A stretch of 62,827 bases of DNA from an uncultured Thermomicrobiales bacterium (GTDB lineage: Bacteria > Chloroflexota > Chloroflexia > Thermomicrobiales > UBA6265): positions 1-62,827 of the forward strand of contig CADCWL010000197.1 of assembly GCA_902806405.1 (NCBI GenBank), read 5' to 3'. Below, piece after piece: positions 51,158 to 59,504 of this stretch. Made by a program: the position numbers and the translations under genes. The stretch's first letter is position 1; each line of letters opens with the position of its first letter. The notes beneath the pieces are model-generated. The model was not told the DNA's origin, ran no database searches, and saw nothing but the letters and a program-made list of their open reading frames with translations.

Positions 51158-52147
51158 GTGACGGCACGAACCTGCCAATCCTGCAAGCACTACGAGCCAT
51201 CTGCGATTTGGCGACGCGGCTGGTGTCGTAATCCCCGCCTCTACTCCCCTCAGCAGAGCCAACTCGTCGACCAGGACGGGCTCGATTGCAGCCGTGGCCT
51301 CGGGAGCGCGTGGGAAGCGGCGGACGCCGATGCCGGTCCTCCTCGAGGGCCAGCGGACCGCGTCAGCTGGCAGCCGCTGCGCCTCTTCGGAGTGCAGCCG
51401 CAGCTCGCGCCTGCCGGCCTCGCCATGATGTCCGGCTCCAACGTCGGCGGGTCGGGCACGGGTGGCACCGGGGGGCCGGGAGGTTCGATCTCGGGGACGC
51501 CTCGTCCCGACCGCCCCGGTCCGGGCGCCGGCCAAGAGCGCACGGTGAGCTACCAACCGGAAGAGCGGTACTGGACGGACTATCTTCGGGTCGCGCTCCC
51601 GGTGGCGGGCCTGCTGCTGCTCCTCGGCGTGACCTGGTATTGGGCCGGGCAACTGATCGGTGGCGGCGATGGCGAAGGGCCGGTCGCCACGCAGCCGGTG
51701 GCAGAGGTGGCGGTGGTCGGCGCTTCTCCGCCGTCGGCGGGCCCGACTGCGACCGCGGTGACGGTGACGGCCGCGGCGGGCCCGCCCCCGTCACCGACCG
51801 CCGTCGCGCCCACGCCGGCGGCCCCGACGGCGCCTGCGCAGCGGACCGTTGCCCAAGCGCCGCCCGCGGCGCAGGCAGACGAGACGGCTCCCGCCGCTGC
51901 GGGCGAAACGACGACACCGGAATACCCCACCTACGAGGAGGGAACGGCGGTGGAGACGACGGAGGCCGTGAACCTCCGCCAGGGGCCGTCGCGGGAGACC
52001 GAAGCGATCGGGGAGCTGCCCGCTGGGTCGGTGCTGACGATCCGCGGACCGTTCGAGGAAGGGGGCGACCTCGACTGGTGGCCCGTCACGACCGCCACTG
52101 GTACCGAGGGTTTTGTTCGAGAGGATTTCCTCCGGGCACAAGAATAG
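51158..52147 (+). CDS. Zinc-ribbon / transmembrane / SH3-domain protein
   Basis: A 329-residue protein with a rare layout. Residues 6-45 carry four cysteines (CQSC, then WCRN, then DCSRG), a zinc-ribbon-like cytoplasmic module. A Gly-rich linker follows. The only transmembrane helix is at about 145-166 (LRVALPVAGLLLLLGVTWYW). A long Pro/Ala/Thr linker leads to a C-terminal bacterial SH3 domain (about 262-327, VNLRQGPSRETEAIGELPAG, DWWPVTTATGTEGFVREDFL). SH3b domains often bind cell-wall peptides. GTG 51158 follows GAAGGGAAG. Function is unknown; sensing at the wall is inference. Confidence 0.85.
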   Translation: MTARTCQSCKHYEPSAIWRRGWCRNPRLYSPQQSQLVDQDGLDCSRGLGSAWEAADADAGPPRGPADRVSWQPLRLFGVQPQLAPAGLAMMSGSNVGGSGTGGTGGPGGSISGTPRPDRPGPGAGQERTVSYQPEERYWTDYLRVALPVAGLLLLLGVTWYWAGQLIGGGDGEGPVATQPVAEVAVVGASPPSAGPTATAVTVTAAAGPPPSPTAVAPTPAAPTAPAQRTVAQAPPAAQADETAPAAAGETTTPEYPTYEEGTAVETTEAVNLRQGPSRETEAIGELPAGSVLTIRGPFEEGGDLDWWPVTTATGTEGFVREDFLRAQE

Positions 52148-52237
52148 GCCGGAACGGTCCCGCCCAGAATTGGATCGACATTCCTGTTGCACGGGCACCG
52201 GGAAGCTTCCTCTTCCTCGGTGGAACGACGGGTGAGG

Positions 52238-52264
52238 TTGTTCCGCGCTTACCGATGTTATACT
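52238..52264 (+). promoter_or_regulatory. Promoter of the rpsB operon
   Basis: TGTTATACT (52256-52264) is an extended -10; TTGTTC (52238-52243) is a poor -35 at 15 bases. The transcript would start near 52271 and gives a leader of about 128 bases. Confidence 0.6.
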
Positions 52265-52268
52265 GATC

Positions 52269-52294
52269 GACGGCCCGGCAACCGCTGGGCCGTC
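52269..52294 (+). promoter_or_regulatory. Leader hairpin at the start of the rpsB mRNA
   Basis: A perfect 8-bp stem GACGGCCC (52269-52276) with GGGCCGTC (52287-52294) encloses a ten-base loop. Its position at the very 5' end of the mRNA suggests a stability or autoregulatory element; S2 leaders in other phyla bind S2, but this sequence was not compared. Confidence 0.4.
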
Positions 52295-52398
52295 ATTTCG
52301 CACGCGCCGGGACCGGGCAGGGTGTGCCGAAGCCACGATGGCATCGGTCCGCGTTCGGGGTGAACGGCGCGGACGTTTCAACACCATCGGAGGTCTCA

Positions 52399-53298
52399 GT
52401 GCAGCAGTCGATCACGAGCGTCCACGGGCAGTCCCGCCACAACACGTTGCGCGCCCTGTTAGAGGCGGGAGTGCACTTCGGGCACCAGGCGAAACGCTGG
52501 AACCCGAAGATGAAACCGTACATCTTCGCCGAGCGCAACGGGATCCACATCATCGACCTGCAGCAGACGGTGCCCTTCCTTGAGGAAGCACACCGGTTTG
52601 TGGCCGATCTCTCGGCCCGCGGAGGCCGCGTCCTCTTCGTTGGCACCAAGAAGCAGGCGCAGGACGTCGTTCAGCGAGAAGCGGATCGTTCCGGCCAGTT
52701 CTACGTCAACCGGCGGTGGCTCGGTGGGACGCTGACCAATTTCGTCACCATCAAAAACCGGCTCCGCTATATGAAGCAACTTCAGGCCCAGGCCGCTCGG
52801 GGCGAGTTCGACTTCCTGCCGAAGCAGGAGGGTGCCAAGAAGCGGCAGGAACTGGAAAAGCTTGAGCGGACGCTCGGCGGTCTTCGGGACATGACCCAGC
52901 TTCCGGGGGCGATTTTCATCGTCGATCCGAAGCGGGAGCACCTGGCGATCCACGAAGCACGCCGGCTCGGCATCCCGATCATCGCGATCACCGACACCAA
53001 CTGCGACCCGGACGATGTCGACCTCTTGATCCCAGCCAACGACGACGCGATCCGATCCGTGCGTCTGCTCACCGCCGGCATCGCCGATGCGGCGCGCGAG
53101 GGCCAGATGCGCAGCGAGGTGGCGCAGGCGGAGCGGTCGGGCGACGTCGGGTCGGCAGAGCGCTTGCCGACCAACGGCGCAAGCCAGCCGTCCGTGACGC
53201 TCGCCGACTTCGAAGGCGCGAGCGAAGCGATCGCCGACGACGCGACGGCGGCGGCTGCGGCGGCCGACGTCGCGGCCAGCCAGGCACTCCCGAGCTAA
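52399..53298 (+). CDS. rpsB: 30S ribosomal protein S2
   Basis: A 299-residue S2. [77 protein letters not shown] and [20 protein letters not shown] are conserved. The last 60 residues are an Ala/Glu-rich extension absent from short S2 proteins. GTG 52399 follows GGAGGT at ideal spacing; an upstream in-frame start adds a non-conserved piece. First gene of the run to dxr. Confidence 0.95.
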   Translation: MQQSITSVHGQSRHNTLRALLEAGVHFGHQAKRWNPKMKPYIFAERNGIHIIDLQQTVPFLEEAHRFVADLSARGGRVLFVGTKKQAQDVVQREADRSGQFYVNRRWLGGTLTNFVTIKNRLRYMKQLQAQAARGEFDFLPKQEGAKKRQELEKLERTLGGLRDMTQLPGAIFIVDPKREHLAIHEARRLGIPIIAITDTNCDPDDVDLLIPANDDAIRSVRLLTAGIADAAREGQMRSEVAQAERSGDVGSAERLPTNGASQPSVTLADFEGASEAIADDATAAAAAADVAASQALPS

Positions 53299-53350
53299 CC
53301 TCTGGCGGCCTTTGGCCGTATCGGAGGTTTACCACCGAACAGGAGCAGAC

Positions 53351-53923
53351 GTGGTCACCACCACCAGCCAGGTCAAGGACCTGCGCGAGCGCACCGGCGC
53401 GGGCATCATGGACTGCAAGCGCGCGCTCGAAGAGACCGGAGGCAGCCTCGACCAGGCGATGCTGCTGCTGCGGCAGCAGGGCCTGGCGAAGGCAGAGAAG
53501 AAGGCCGGGCGGGCCGCGACCCAGGGGCTGATCGAGCCTTACATTCATGGCGCGGGGCGCATCGGCGCCATCGTCGAGGTGAACTGCGAGACCGACTTCG
53601 TTGCCCGGACGCAGGACTTCCGTGACCTCGCTCACGATCTCGCCATGCAGGTCGCGGCAACAGCGCCGCGTTTCGTCTCCGAGGAGGAGGTCCCAGCGGA
53701 CGTCTTCCCGGCTCTTGAGCAGGAGTTCGGATCCCGGAAGAACGCGCTGGAGGCCGTCAGCCTGCTCGACCAACCGTTCATCAAGGACGGTAAGCAGACG
53801 GTGCGCGATCTCGTCCGAGAGCGGATTGGCAAGCTCGGCGAGAACATTGTGGTGCGCCGTTTCGCCCGGTTTGAGGTCGGTGCCGATCTCCCCGCCGGAG
53901 ACGATACCGAGACGCAAGGCTAG
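53351..53923 (+). CDS. tsf: Elongation factor Ts
   Basis: A 190-residue guanine nucleotide exchange factor for EF-Tu. [20 protein letters not shown] is the UBA-like start, followed by [40 protein letters not shown] and the short C-terminal subdomain ([20 protein letters not shown]). At 190 residues it is the short form lacking much of the second core repeat. GTG 53351 follows AGGAG. It is followed by a strong hairpin. Confidence 0.95.
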   Translation: MVTTTSQVKDLRERTGAGIMDCKRALEETGGSLDQAMLLLRQQGLAKAEKKAGRAATQGLIEPYIHGAGRIGAIVEVNCETDFVARTQDFRDLAHDLAMQVAATAPRFVSEEEVPADVFPALEQEFGSRKNALEAVSLLDQPFIKDGKQTVRDLVRERIGKLGENIVVRRFARFEVGADLPAGDDTETQG

Positions 53924-53932
53924 GGGCAAGCC

Positions 53933-53970
53933 GGGACGTGGCGGGCGCTAACCCGCGCCCGCCACGTCCC
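53933..53970 (+). terminator. 15-bp hairpin between tsf and pyrH
   Basis: A perfect stem GGGACGTGGCGGGCG (53933-53947) with its complement (53956-53970) around an eight-base loop, ten bases after the tsf stop. No U-run; it may act as a partial terminator or mRNA-processing site inside the operon. Confidence 0.55.
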
Positions 53971-54000
53971 CCGATAGAGCACGGGTGGGGAGGCGTCACG

Positions 54001-54738
54001 GTGGCGGCGAAATACGAGCGCGTCCTGCTCAAGCTGAGCGGCGAGGCGATGGTCGGCGACGGGCAAGCCGGGATTGATCCCGCTGTCGTCACGGGTCTTG
54101 CCCGCCAGATCGGACGCGTGGTCGGGCTTGGCGTCGAGGTCGCGGTGGTGATCGGCGGCGGCAACATCTGGCGCGGTCTCGCTGCGAGCAGTCGCGGCAT
54201 GGACCGCGCCACCGCCGACTACATGGGTATGGTCGCCACCATTCTCAACGCCCTGGCCTTGCAGGACGCCCTTGAGAAGGCCGAGCTCCAGACCCGGGTC
54301 ATGACCGCCATCGAGATGCACGAGGTCGCCGAACCGTACATTCGGCGGCGAGCGCTGCGTCACATGGAGAAGGGCCGCGTCGTCATCCTCGCCGGCGGCA
54401 CCGGGAACCCCTACTTTACGACGGATACCGCGGCGGCACTTCGCGCGCTGGAACTCGGCGCGAACGTGCTGTTGATGGCCAAGAACCAGGTCGACGGCGT
54501 CTACTCGGACGATCCGAACGTAAATCACGACGCCAAGCGGTACCGGCAGATAAGCCACCAGGAGGCGATGGAGCGGAACCTCCGGGTGATGGACGCCTCA
54601 GCGTTCGCTCTCTGCCGCGACAACGATCTGCCAATTCTTGTCTTCAACATGGCAGACGAGCAGGCCATTGAGGCAGCCGTCCGCGGCGAGCCGGTCGGTA
54701 CCCTGGTCGCCGGCGGAGGGGTCGCCCTCTTGGCATAG
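54001..54738 (+). CDS. pyrH: UMP kinase
   Basis: A 245-residue amino-acid-kinase-fold enzyme making [78 protein letters not shown] and [14 protein letters not shown] are all family motifs. Bacterial UMP kinase is activated by GTP and inhibited by UTP. GTG 54001 follows GGGAGGCG. Confidence 0.96.
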   Translation: MAAKYERVLLKLSGEAMVGDGQAGIDPAVVTGLARQIGRVVGLGVEVAVVIGGGNIWRGLAASSRGMDRATADYMGMVATILNALALQDALEKAELQTRVMTAIEMHEVAEPYIRRRALRHMEKGRVVILAGGTGNPYFTTDTAAALRALELGANVLLMAKNQVDGVYSDDPNVNHDAKRYRQISHQEAMERNLRVMDASAFALCRDNDLPILVFNMADEQAIEAAVRGEPVGTLVAGGGVALLA

Positions 54739-54886
54739 CCTCGGCAACCGGCGACTCATGGCTATGGGACCTTGCATCGAGCGCCGCGTAACGGTGCCGT
54801 CGACCGGATACCATGTGCAGCAAACGCGCCGGCAAACAGTCCGGCTGGCACCGGCCCTTGGTCGGTCGTCGCGAGGAGAGGCCACG

Positions 54887-55444
54887 ATGATCCAGGACGT
54901 GCTGAGCGACGCCGAAGAACGTATGGGTAAGGCGATGGGCGCGCTGCACCGGGATCTGGATTCGATCCGCACCGGACGCGCGTCCCCGACGCTTGTCGAC
55001 CGGCTGACCGTCGAGTACTTTGGGACCCCAACCCCGCTGAATCAACTAGCCGGCGTCTCGGTCCCGGAGCCGCGCTTGCTCGTGATCCAGCCGTGGGACC
55101 GCGGCACGATGGGCGCTATCGAGAAAGCGATCCTGAAGTCGGAGCTGAACTTGAACCCGAGCAATGACGGGCAGGTAATCCGAATCGCGATCCCGGCACT
55201 GACCGAGGAGCGTCGGAAGCAGCTCGTCAAGCTGGTCCACAACCACGTCGAAGACGGCAAAATCTCTGTCCGCAACGTTCGCCGCGACGCAGTCGGCAGC
55301 GTCCGCGAGCTCCTCAACGAGCGGATGATCTCCGAGGACGACGGACGGCGCGGCGAGCAGCAGATCGAGGAACTGACCCGGCGCTTCGTCGACGAGGCCG
55401 ACCGGATCGGAAGGGCGAAGGAGCGGGACGTTCTGGAGGTCTGA
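54887..55444 (+). CDS. frr: Ribosome recycling factor
   Basis: A 185-residue tRNA-shaped protein that, with EF-G, splits the post-termination ribosome. MGKAMGALHRDLDSIRTGRA, SPTLVDRLTVEYFGTPTPLN, VIQPWDRGTMGAIEKAILKS and RRDAVGSVRELLNERMISED match throughout. ATG 54887 follows GAGGAGAGG. A hairpin follows after 18 bases. Confidence 0.96.
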   Translation: MIQDVLSDAEERMGKAMGALHRDLDSIRTGRASPTLVDRLTVEYFGTPTPLNQLAGVSVPEPRLLVIQPWDRGTMGAIEKAILKSELNLNPSNDGQVIRIAIPALTEERRKQLVKLVHNHVEDGKISVRNVRRDAVGSVRELLNERMISEDDGRRGEQQIEELTRRFVDEADRIGRAKERDVLEV

Positions 55445-55462
55445 GCCGGGGAGTCTGGCCAA

Positions 55463-55486
55463 GGAGCGCCGCCGCGGTGGCGCTCC
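55463..55486 (+). terminator. Hairpin after frr
   Basis: GGAGCGCCGCC pairs with GGTGGCGCTCC (55463-55473 with 55476-55486; inner pairs tight). No U-run. It may separate rpsB-frr from the lipid genes. Confidence 0.5.
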
Positions 55487-55580
55487 CCTCCCTTGCGTTG
55501 ACCGCGACGGCGGCGGTTGACAGTGCCGCCCGACGCCTCCATGTCCGGCTGGCTCGTGGACAGCGATGGGGTAGCTCGCC

Positions 55581-56405
55581 ATGGACCTGATCGGACGGAA
55601 GGTGCAAAACGGGAGGGCCGACGCGGGAGCGCTGCCCGACGCACGCGGCGCCGTCCCGCCTGCTGCTACCGTGGAGCCGGCGCAGATAGCCATCCCCCGC
55701 CACGTCGCGGTGATCATGGACGGCAACGGGCGGTGGGCCGCTCGCAGGGGCCTCCCCCGCGTGGCGGGCCACGAGCGGGGAACGGACAATATCCGCCGCA
55801 TCACCGTCGCTGCCGGCGAGATGGGGATCCGCTACCTCACCCTCTGGGCCTTCTCGACGGAGAACTGGCGCCGCCCAGCCGAGGAGGTCGGCGGCATCAT
55901 GCGCATTCTTGGGGAGGCGATTGAGCGCGAAACGGCGGAGCTGCACCGCCAAGGTGCTCAACTGCGCCACATTGGGAGTCTGCACGGGCTTGCCCCGGGT
56001 CTCCGCCAGGCAGTGCTCGACGCGATCGAGCTGACCCGCCATAACGAGCGTCTCGTCCTGACACTTGCCTTCAATTACGGCGGCCGTCAGGAACTGGTGT
56101 CGGCAGTGCGCGATCTGGTCGCGTCGGGCGTTGACCCGGCAGAGATCGACGAGACGTTGATCGCCCGCCACCTGTACACGCGGGACCTCCCCGACCCCGA
56201 TCTCGTCGTCCGGACCTCGGGCGAGCATCGAATGAGCAACTTCCTGCTCTGGCAGGCCGCTTACGCGGAGCTGTTCTTCACCCCGGTCCTCTGGCCCGAT
56301 TTCGGGCCGGACGACCTCCGCGCGGCCGTCACTGATTACGCCCGGCGGGAGCGGCGGTTCGGTCACGTCTCCGCCGCCGATCCACCGTCTTCGGCCGGTA
56401 CCTGA
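55581..56405 (+). CDS. uppS: Isoprenyl transferase (undecaprenyl diphosphate synthase)
   Basis: A 274-residue cis-prenyltransferase making the lipid carrier for wall precursors. HVAVIMDGNGRWAARRGLPR (Asp of catalysis and P-loop), GHERGTDNIRRI, YLTLWAFSTENWRRPAEEVG, FNYGGRQELVSAV and PDLVVRTSGEHRMSNFLLWQ are conserved. A 40-residue Ala/Pro-rich lead precedes the core. ATG 55581 has no obvious upstream site; a later start near HVAVIMD lacks one too. Chain length is not readable. Confidence 0.94.
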   Translation: MDLIGRKVQNGRADAGALPDARGAVPPAATVEPAQIAIPRHVAVIMDGNGRWAARRGLPRVAGHERGTDNIRRITVAAGEMGIRYLTLWAFSTENWRRPAEEVGGIMRILGEAIERETAELHRQGAQLRHIGSLHGLAPGLRQAVLDAIELTRHNERLVLTLAFNYGGRQELVSAVRDLVASGVDPAEIDETLIARHLYTRDLPDPDLVVRTSGEHRMSNFLLWQAAYAELFFTPVLWPDFGPDDLRAAVTDYARRERRFGHVSAADPPSSAGT

Positions 56406-56413
56406 CCCCCCGC

Positions 56414-57277
56414 GTGCGAAACCGTGCTCTCTCCTCGATCGCGGTCGTGGTCGTCGGCATCGTGCCGGCGTTGCTCGGTGGTCCCTACTTCGCCATCCTC
56501 CTGTCGGCGCTCGGGGTCCTCGGCTACCGCGAGTTCCTCCGCCTCTGCGCCCCCCTCCCCGCCGACCGGGTTCCCGTGACCGGGTACGCGGTCGTACCCG
56601 CATTTGCGGTTGCGGGTCTGGTCGACGGACCCGGCGCGGTTGGCGTCGCCGCCGTCGCCACGGGAGCGCCTTTGGTGGCGGTTCTGCTGCGATCCGACGG
56701 CGGTGCCTCGTTTACTGCCTGGGCCCTTGCCGTGGCCGGGTCGCTCTACCTTGGGGTTCCGGTCTACGCCGGCGTTGCCCTCCGAATGGCGCACGGTAAC
56801 GTCGACGCTCCGTGGTTCCGCTCGCTCTCCGCCACCGTTGCCATCGGGAACGACGCACCCCGCGGTCTCGCCTGGGTCTTGATCGTCGTCCTTGCCACCT
56901 GGCTAGGGGACACGTTCGCGTACCTGGTCGGGCGGGCGTGGGGACGCCAGCCCCTCCTGCCGCGGGTCAGTCCCAAGAAGACGATCGAGGGTGCCCTGGG
57001 TGGCCTCGTCGGCTCCGGGATCGTTGGAGGTGTCGGTGTCAGCCTCTTCGGCCTCGGTCTACCCGCGGTCGCGGGGGTGACTGTCGGTCTGGTGCTTGGG
57101 GCGGCCGGGCAAGTCGGAGATCTTGCCGAGTCGCTCCTTAAGCGGCAGGCGGGCGTGAAGGACAGCGGGGCGTTGATCCCCGGGCACGGGGGCGTGCTCG
57201 ACCGGATCGACGGGCTCCTCTTCGTCCTCACGATCGGCTGGTCGGTCGCGGGGTTGGTCGACTGGATGACGCGTTAG
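56414..57277 (+). CDS. cdsA: Phosphatidate cytidylyltransferase
   Basis: A 287-residue membrane enzyme making CDP-diacylglycerol. About eight transmembrane segments; the CDS signature SLLKRQAGVKDSGALIPGHG followed by GVLDRIDGLLF lies at about 233-265, and RVSPKKTIEGALGG is the preceding conserved loop. GTG 56414 lies nine bases after the uppS stop, and coupling is likely. Confidence 0.94.
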   Translation: MRNRALSSIAVVVVGIVPALLGGPYFAILLSALGVLGYREFLRLCAPLPADRVPVTGYAVVPAFAVAGLVDGPGAVGVAAVATGAPLVAVLLRSDGGASFTAWALAVAGSLYLGVPVYAGVALRMAHGNVDAPWFRSLSATVAIGNDAPRGLAWVLIVVLATWLGDTFAYLVGRAWGRQPLLPRVSPKKTIEGALGGLVGSGIVGGVGVSLFGLGLPAVAGVTVGLVLGAAGQVGDLAESLLKRQAGVKDSGALIPGHGGVLDRIDGLLFVLTIGWSVAGLVDWMTR

Positions 57278-57347
57278 GCAGCTGTAAGTGCGGCGAGCGG
57301 GTGATCGAGGACGGCAGGTTCTCTTCGGGCGGGAAGGACGCGAACGG

Positions 57348-58538
57348 ATGACGCAGCGCGAGGGAGAGGGAGCACCGGTCCCCGGTCCGACCGGAGTGGC
57401 GGTTTTGGGGTCAACCGGCTCGGTCGGCCGTCAGACGCTGCAGGTGATCGAGCATCACCCCGATCGGTTCCGGGTGGTGGCGCTCGCCGCCGGGGCCAAC
57501 GCCTCGCTGTTGAGGGAGCAGGTGCGCCGCCACCGGCCGGATCTCGTCGCGCTCGGCGCCCCGGATCCCGATTGGCCCGCCGAGCTTGGCCCGATCGAGG
57601 TCGGGACCGAGGCGTTGATTGCGGCAGCCACCCACCCCAGCGCCGAGATCGTCGTGGTCGCCTCCAGCGGCCACGCCGCGATCCTTCCCACCCACCGCGC
57701 GATCGCCGCCGGCAAAACGATCGCGCTGGCAAACAAGGAGACGATCGTGTGCGCGGGGGAGCTAATCGTCCCCTTTGCCGCCGAGCGCGGGGTCTCCATA
57801 CGACCCGTTGATAGCGAGCACAGCGCCATCTGGCAGAGCCTCGGCAGCACCCCGCTACGCGAGGTCTCCCGCTTGATCCTGACAGCCTCCGGCGGCCCGT
57901 TCCGCAGCACGCCGGCGGCGGAGATGGCGGCCGTAACGGCGCGTGACGCGCTCGCCCACCCTACCTGGTCGATGGGCGGCAAGATTACGATCGACTCGGC
58001 GCTCCTGATGAACAAGGGACTGGAGGTGATCGAGGCTCGATGGCTCTTCGGCGTGCCGGATGCACGGATTGACGTGCTCATCCACCCCGAGAGTATCGTC
58101 CATTCGCTGGTGGAGTTCGTCGACGGCAGCCAAATAGCGCAGCTCGGTCTCCCGGACATGCGCCTGCCCATCCAGTACGCCCTGACCTTCCCCGAGCGGG
58201 TGGCGGGCCCGCACGAGCCGCTCTCGCTGGCGTCGATCGGCGCGCTCCACTTCGAGGTCCCGGACGAGGCCCGCTTTCCGTCGCTGGCCCTCGCCCGCCG
58301 GGCGGGCAACGCCGGCGCCACCTATCCGACGGTCTTGAGCGCGGCCGACGAGGTCGCCGTGGATGCCTTCCTCGCCGGTCGTCTCCGGTTCGTCGAGATC
58401 CCGGAAGTTGTCTCCCGGACACTCGACGCGCACCGACCGGAGGGGCCTCTCGATTTCGACGCCATCATGGCGGCGGACGTGTGGGCGAGATCGGAGGCCG
58501 CGGCGGCGGTCGCAACCCTCAACCGGGGCGCGGTCTGA
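57348..58538 (+). CDS. dxr: 1-deoxy-D-xylulose-5-phosphate reductoisomerase
   Basis: A 396-residue MEP-pathway enzyme converting DXP to MEP with NADPH. NADPH motif VAVLGSTGSVGRQTLQVIE (17-35), ALANKETIVCAGEL, RPVDSEHSAIWQSL (metal ligands), LTASGGPFRS, HPTWSMGGKITIDSALLMNK and HPESIVHSLVEF. Supplies isoprenoids to uppS just upstream. ATG 57348 follows GGAAGGA. It converges on comF with no clear terminator in the 110-base gap. Confidence 0.95.
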   Translation: MTQREGEGAPVPGPTGVAVLGSTGSVGRQTLQVIEHHPDRFRVVALAAGANASLLREQVRRHRPDLVALGAPDPDWPAELGPIEVGTEALIAAATHPSAEIVVVASSGHAAILPTHRAIAAGKTIALANKETIVCAGELIVPFAAERGVSIRPVDSEHSAIWQSLGSTPLREVSRLILTASGGPFRSTPAAEMAAVTARDALAHPTWSMGGKITIDSALLMNKGLEVIEARWLFGVPDARIDVLIHPESIVHSLVEFVDGSQIAQLGLPDMRLPIQYALTFPERVAGPHEPLSLASIGALHFEVPDEARFPSLALARRAGNAGATYPTVLSAADEVAVDAFLAGRLRFVEIPEVVSRTLDAHRPEGPLDFDAIMAADVWARSEAAAAVATLNRGAV

Positions 58539-58648
58539 GGCGTGACCGAGGGCAGCGATCGGACGCCGTCGGCGATCCCTCGACGCCTCAACGGGTCGAA
58601 CAGCACAGAGAAGGCTGGGATCGCGCTCGTCGCTCGTCCGACGGGCGG

Positions 58649-59383
58649 CTACAACTCTCGAGCCAGTGTTGCCACCCAGACCTCGGTTGCGCCCGCAGCG
58701 TGGAGCGCGTCGGCGCAGGCTCCGGCCGTCGACCCGGTGGTCATCACGTCGTCGATCAGGACGAGTCTTGCGCCGTCAATGGAACTCCCCGCCCGTGGTG
58801 AGAAGGCATCCCTGACGTTCCGACGCCGGTCGTCGGCAACGAGCCCGACCTGCTGCACCGTGGGCTTAGTCCGGCGCAGCACGTCCAGGGCCGGCGATCC
58901 CGTCAGCGTGCCGACCCTGGCCGCAAGCAGCGCCGCCTGATTGTAGCCACGGCGGCGCTCGCGACTGGGATGCAACGGCACCGGAACCAATGCGTCAACG
59001 GCGCCGATCCTCCGGACAACCGCAGCGAGATCGTCGCCAAGGTGATCCGCCCGAGCCCGCTCGTCCCGGTACTTGAAATCGAGGATGGCCGACCGGAGCC
59101 ACCCGGCGAAGGGCGCCACCGCACGGGCGCCGTGGATCGTGGGAGGGGCCACGTCGCACCGGCACGGGCCGACGTCGAGTGGGACGCCGCACCCGTCGCA
59201 CCAGGGAGGCTGAAACGGGGTCAGCGCTGAGCGGCAGTCGGGGCAGACCCAGGACCCGCGCCGCCCGCACCCGGCGCAGCGACGGGGATAGACGGTCTCT
59301 ATCGCGACCGAGCGGACAATGTCCAATCCGGATCGGCACGCGCGAGCGGCACGGCGGGATCCGGTGGCGACGATCGGCGGCAC
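58649..59383 (-). CDS. comF: ComF-family phosphoribosyltransferase-like protein
   Basis: A 244-residue protein with an N-terminal zinc-finger region (CAGCGRRGSWVCPDC, WCDGCGVPLDVGPCRC) and a phosphoribosyltransferase domain whose PRPP loop is LVLIDDVMTTGSTAGACADA (about 205-224). ALVPVPLHPSRERRRGYNQA is the ComF signature. ComF is needed for natural transformation in Bacillus and Haemophilus; no other competence gene is in the window. GTG 59383 follows AGGGGC at distance. Confidence 0.9.
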   Translation of the reverse strand: MPPIVATGSRRAARACRSGLDIVRSVAIETVYPRRCAGCGRRGSWVCPDCRSALTPFQPPWCDGCGVPLDVGPCRCDVAPPTIHGARAVAPFAGWLRSAILDFKYRDERARADHLGDDLAAVVRRIGAVDALVPVPLHPSRERRRGYNQAALLAARVGTLTGSPALDVLRRTKPTVQQVGLVADDRRRNVRDAFSPRAGSSIDGARLVLIDDVMTTGSTAGACADALHAAGATEVWVATLAREL

Positions 59384-59491
59384 GGCGCTGAGCCCCTAAC
59401 GCGACCGCTTCGCTCCCGTTGGAGCGACGGCGCGCCGATCATACCGCCGGTCTGGCGGGAGCGGAAGCAGGGCATCGGGCGGAGCGTACGG

Positions 59492-59497
59492 TAGACT
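59492..59497 (+). promoter_or_regulatory. -10 box (TAGACT) of a leaderless polymerase gene
   Basis: TAGACT ends seven bases before ATG 59505, so transcription should begin at or within one base of the start codon. No ribosome-binding site is present between. Confidence 0.45.
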
Positions 59498-59504
59498 TTC
59501 CCGC

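Noticed and set aside
51286..52266. Alternative plus-strand frame inside the SH3 protein gene
   Set aside because: Composition-driven shadow; only the frame starting at 51158 has cysteine, TM and SH3 motifs.
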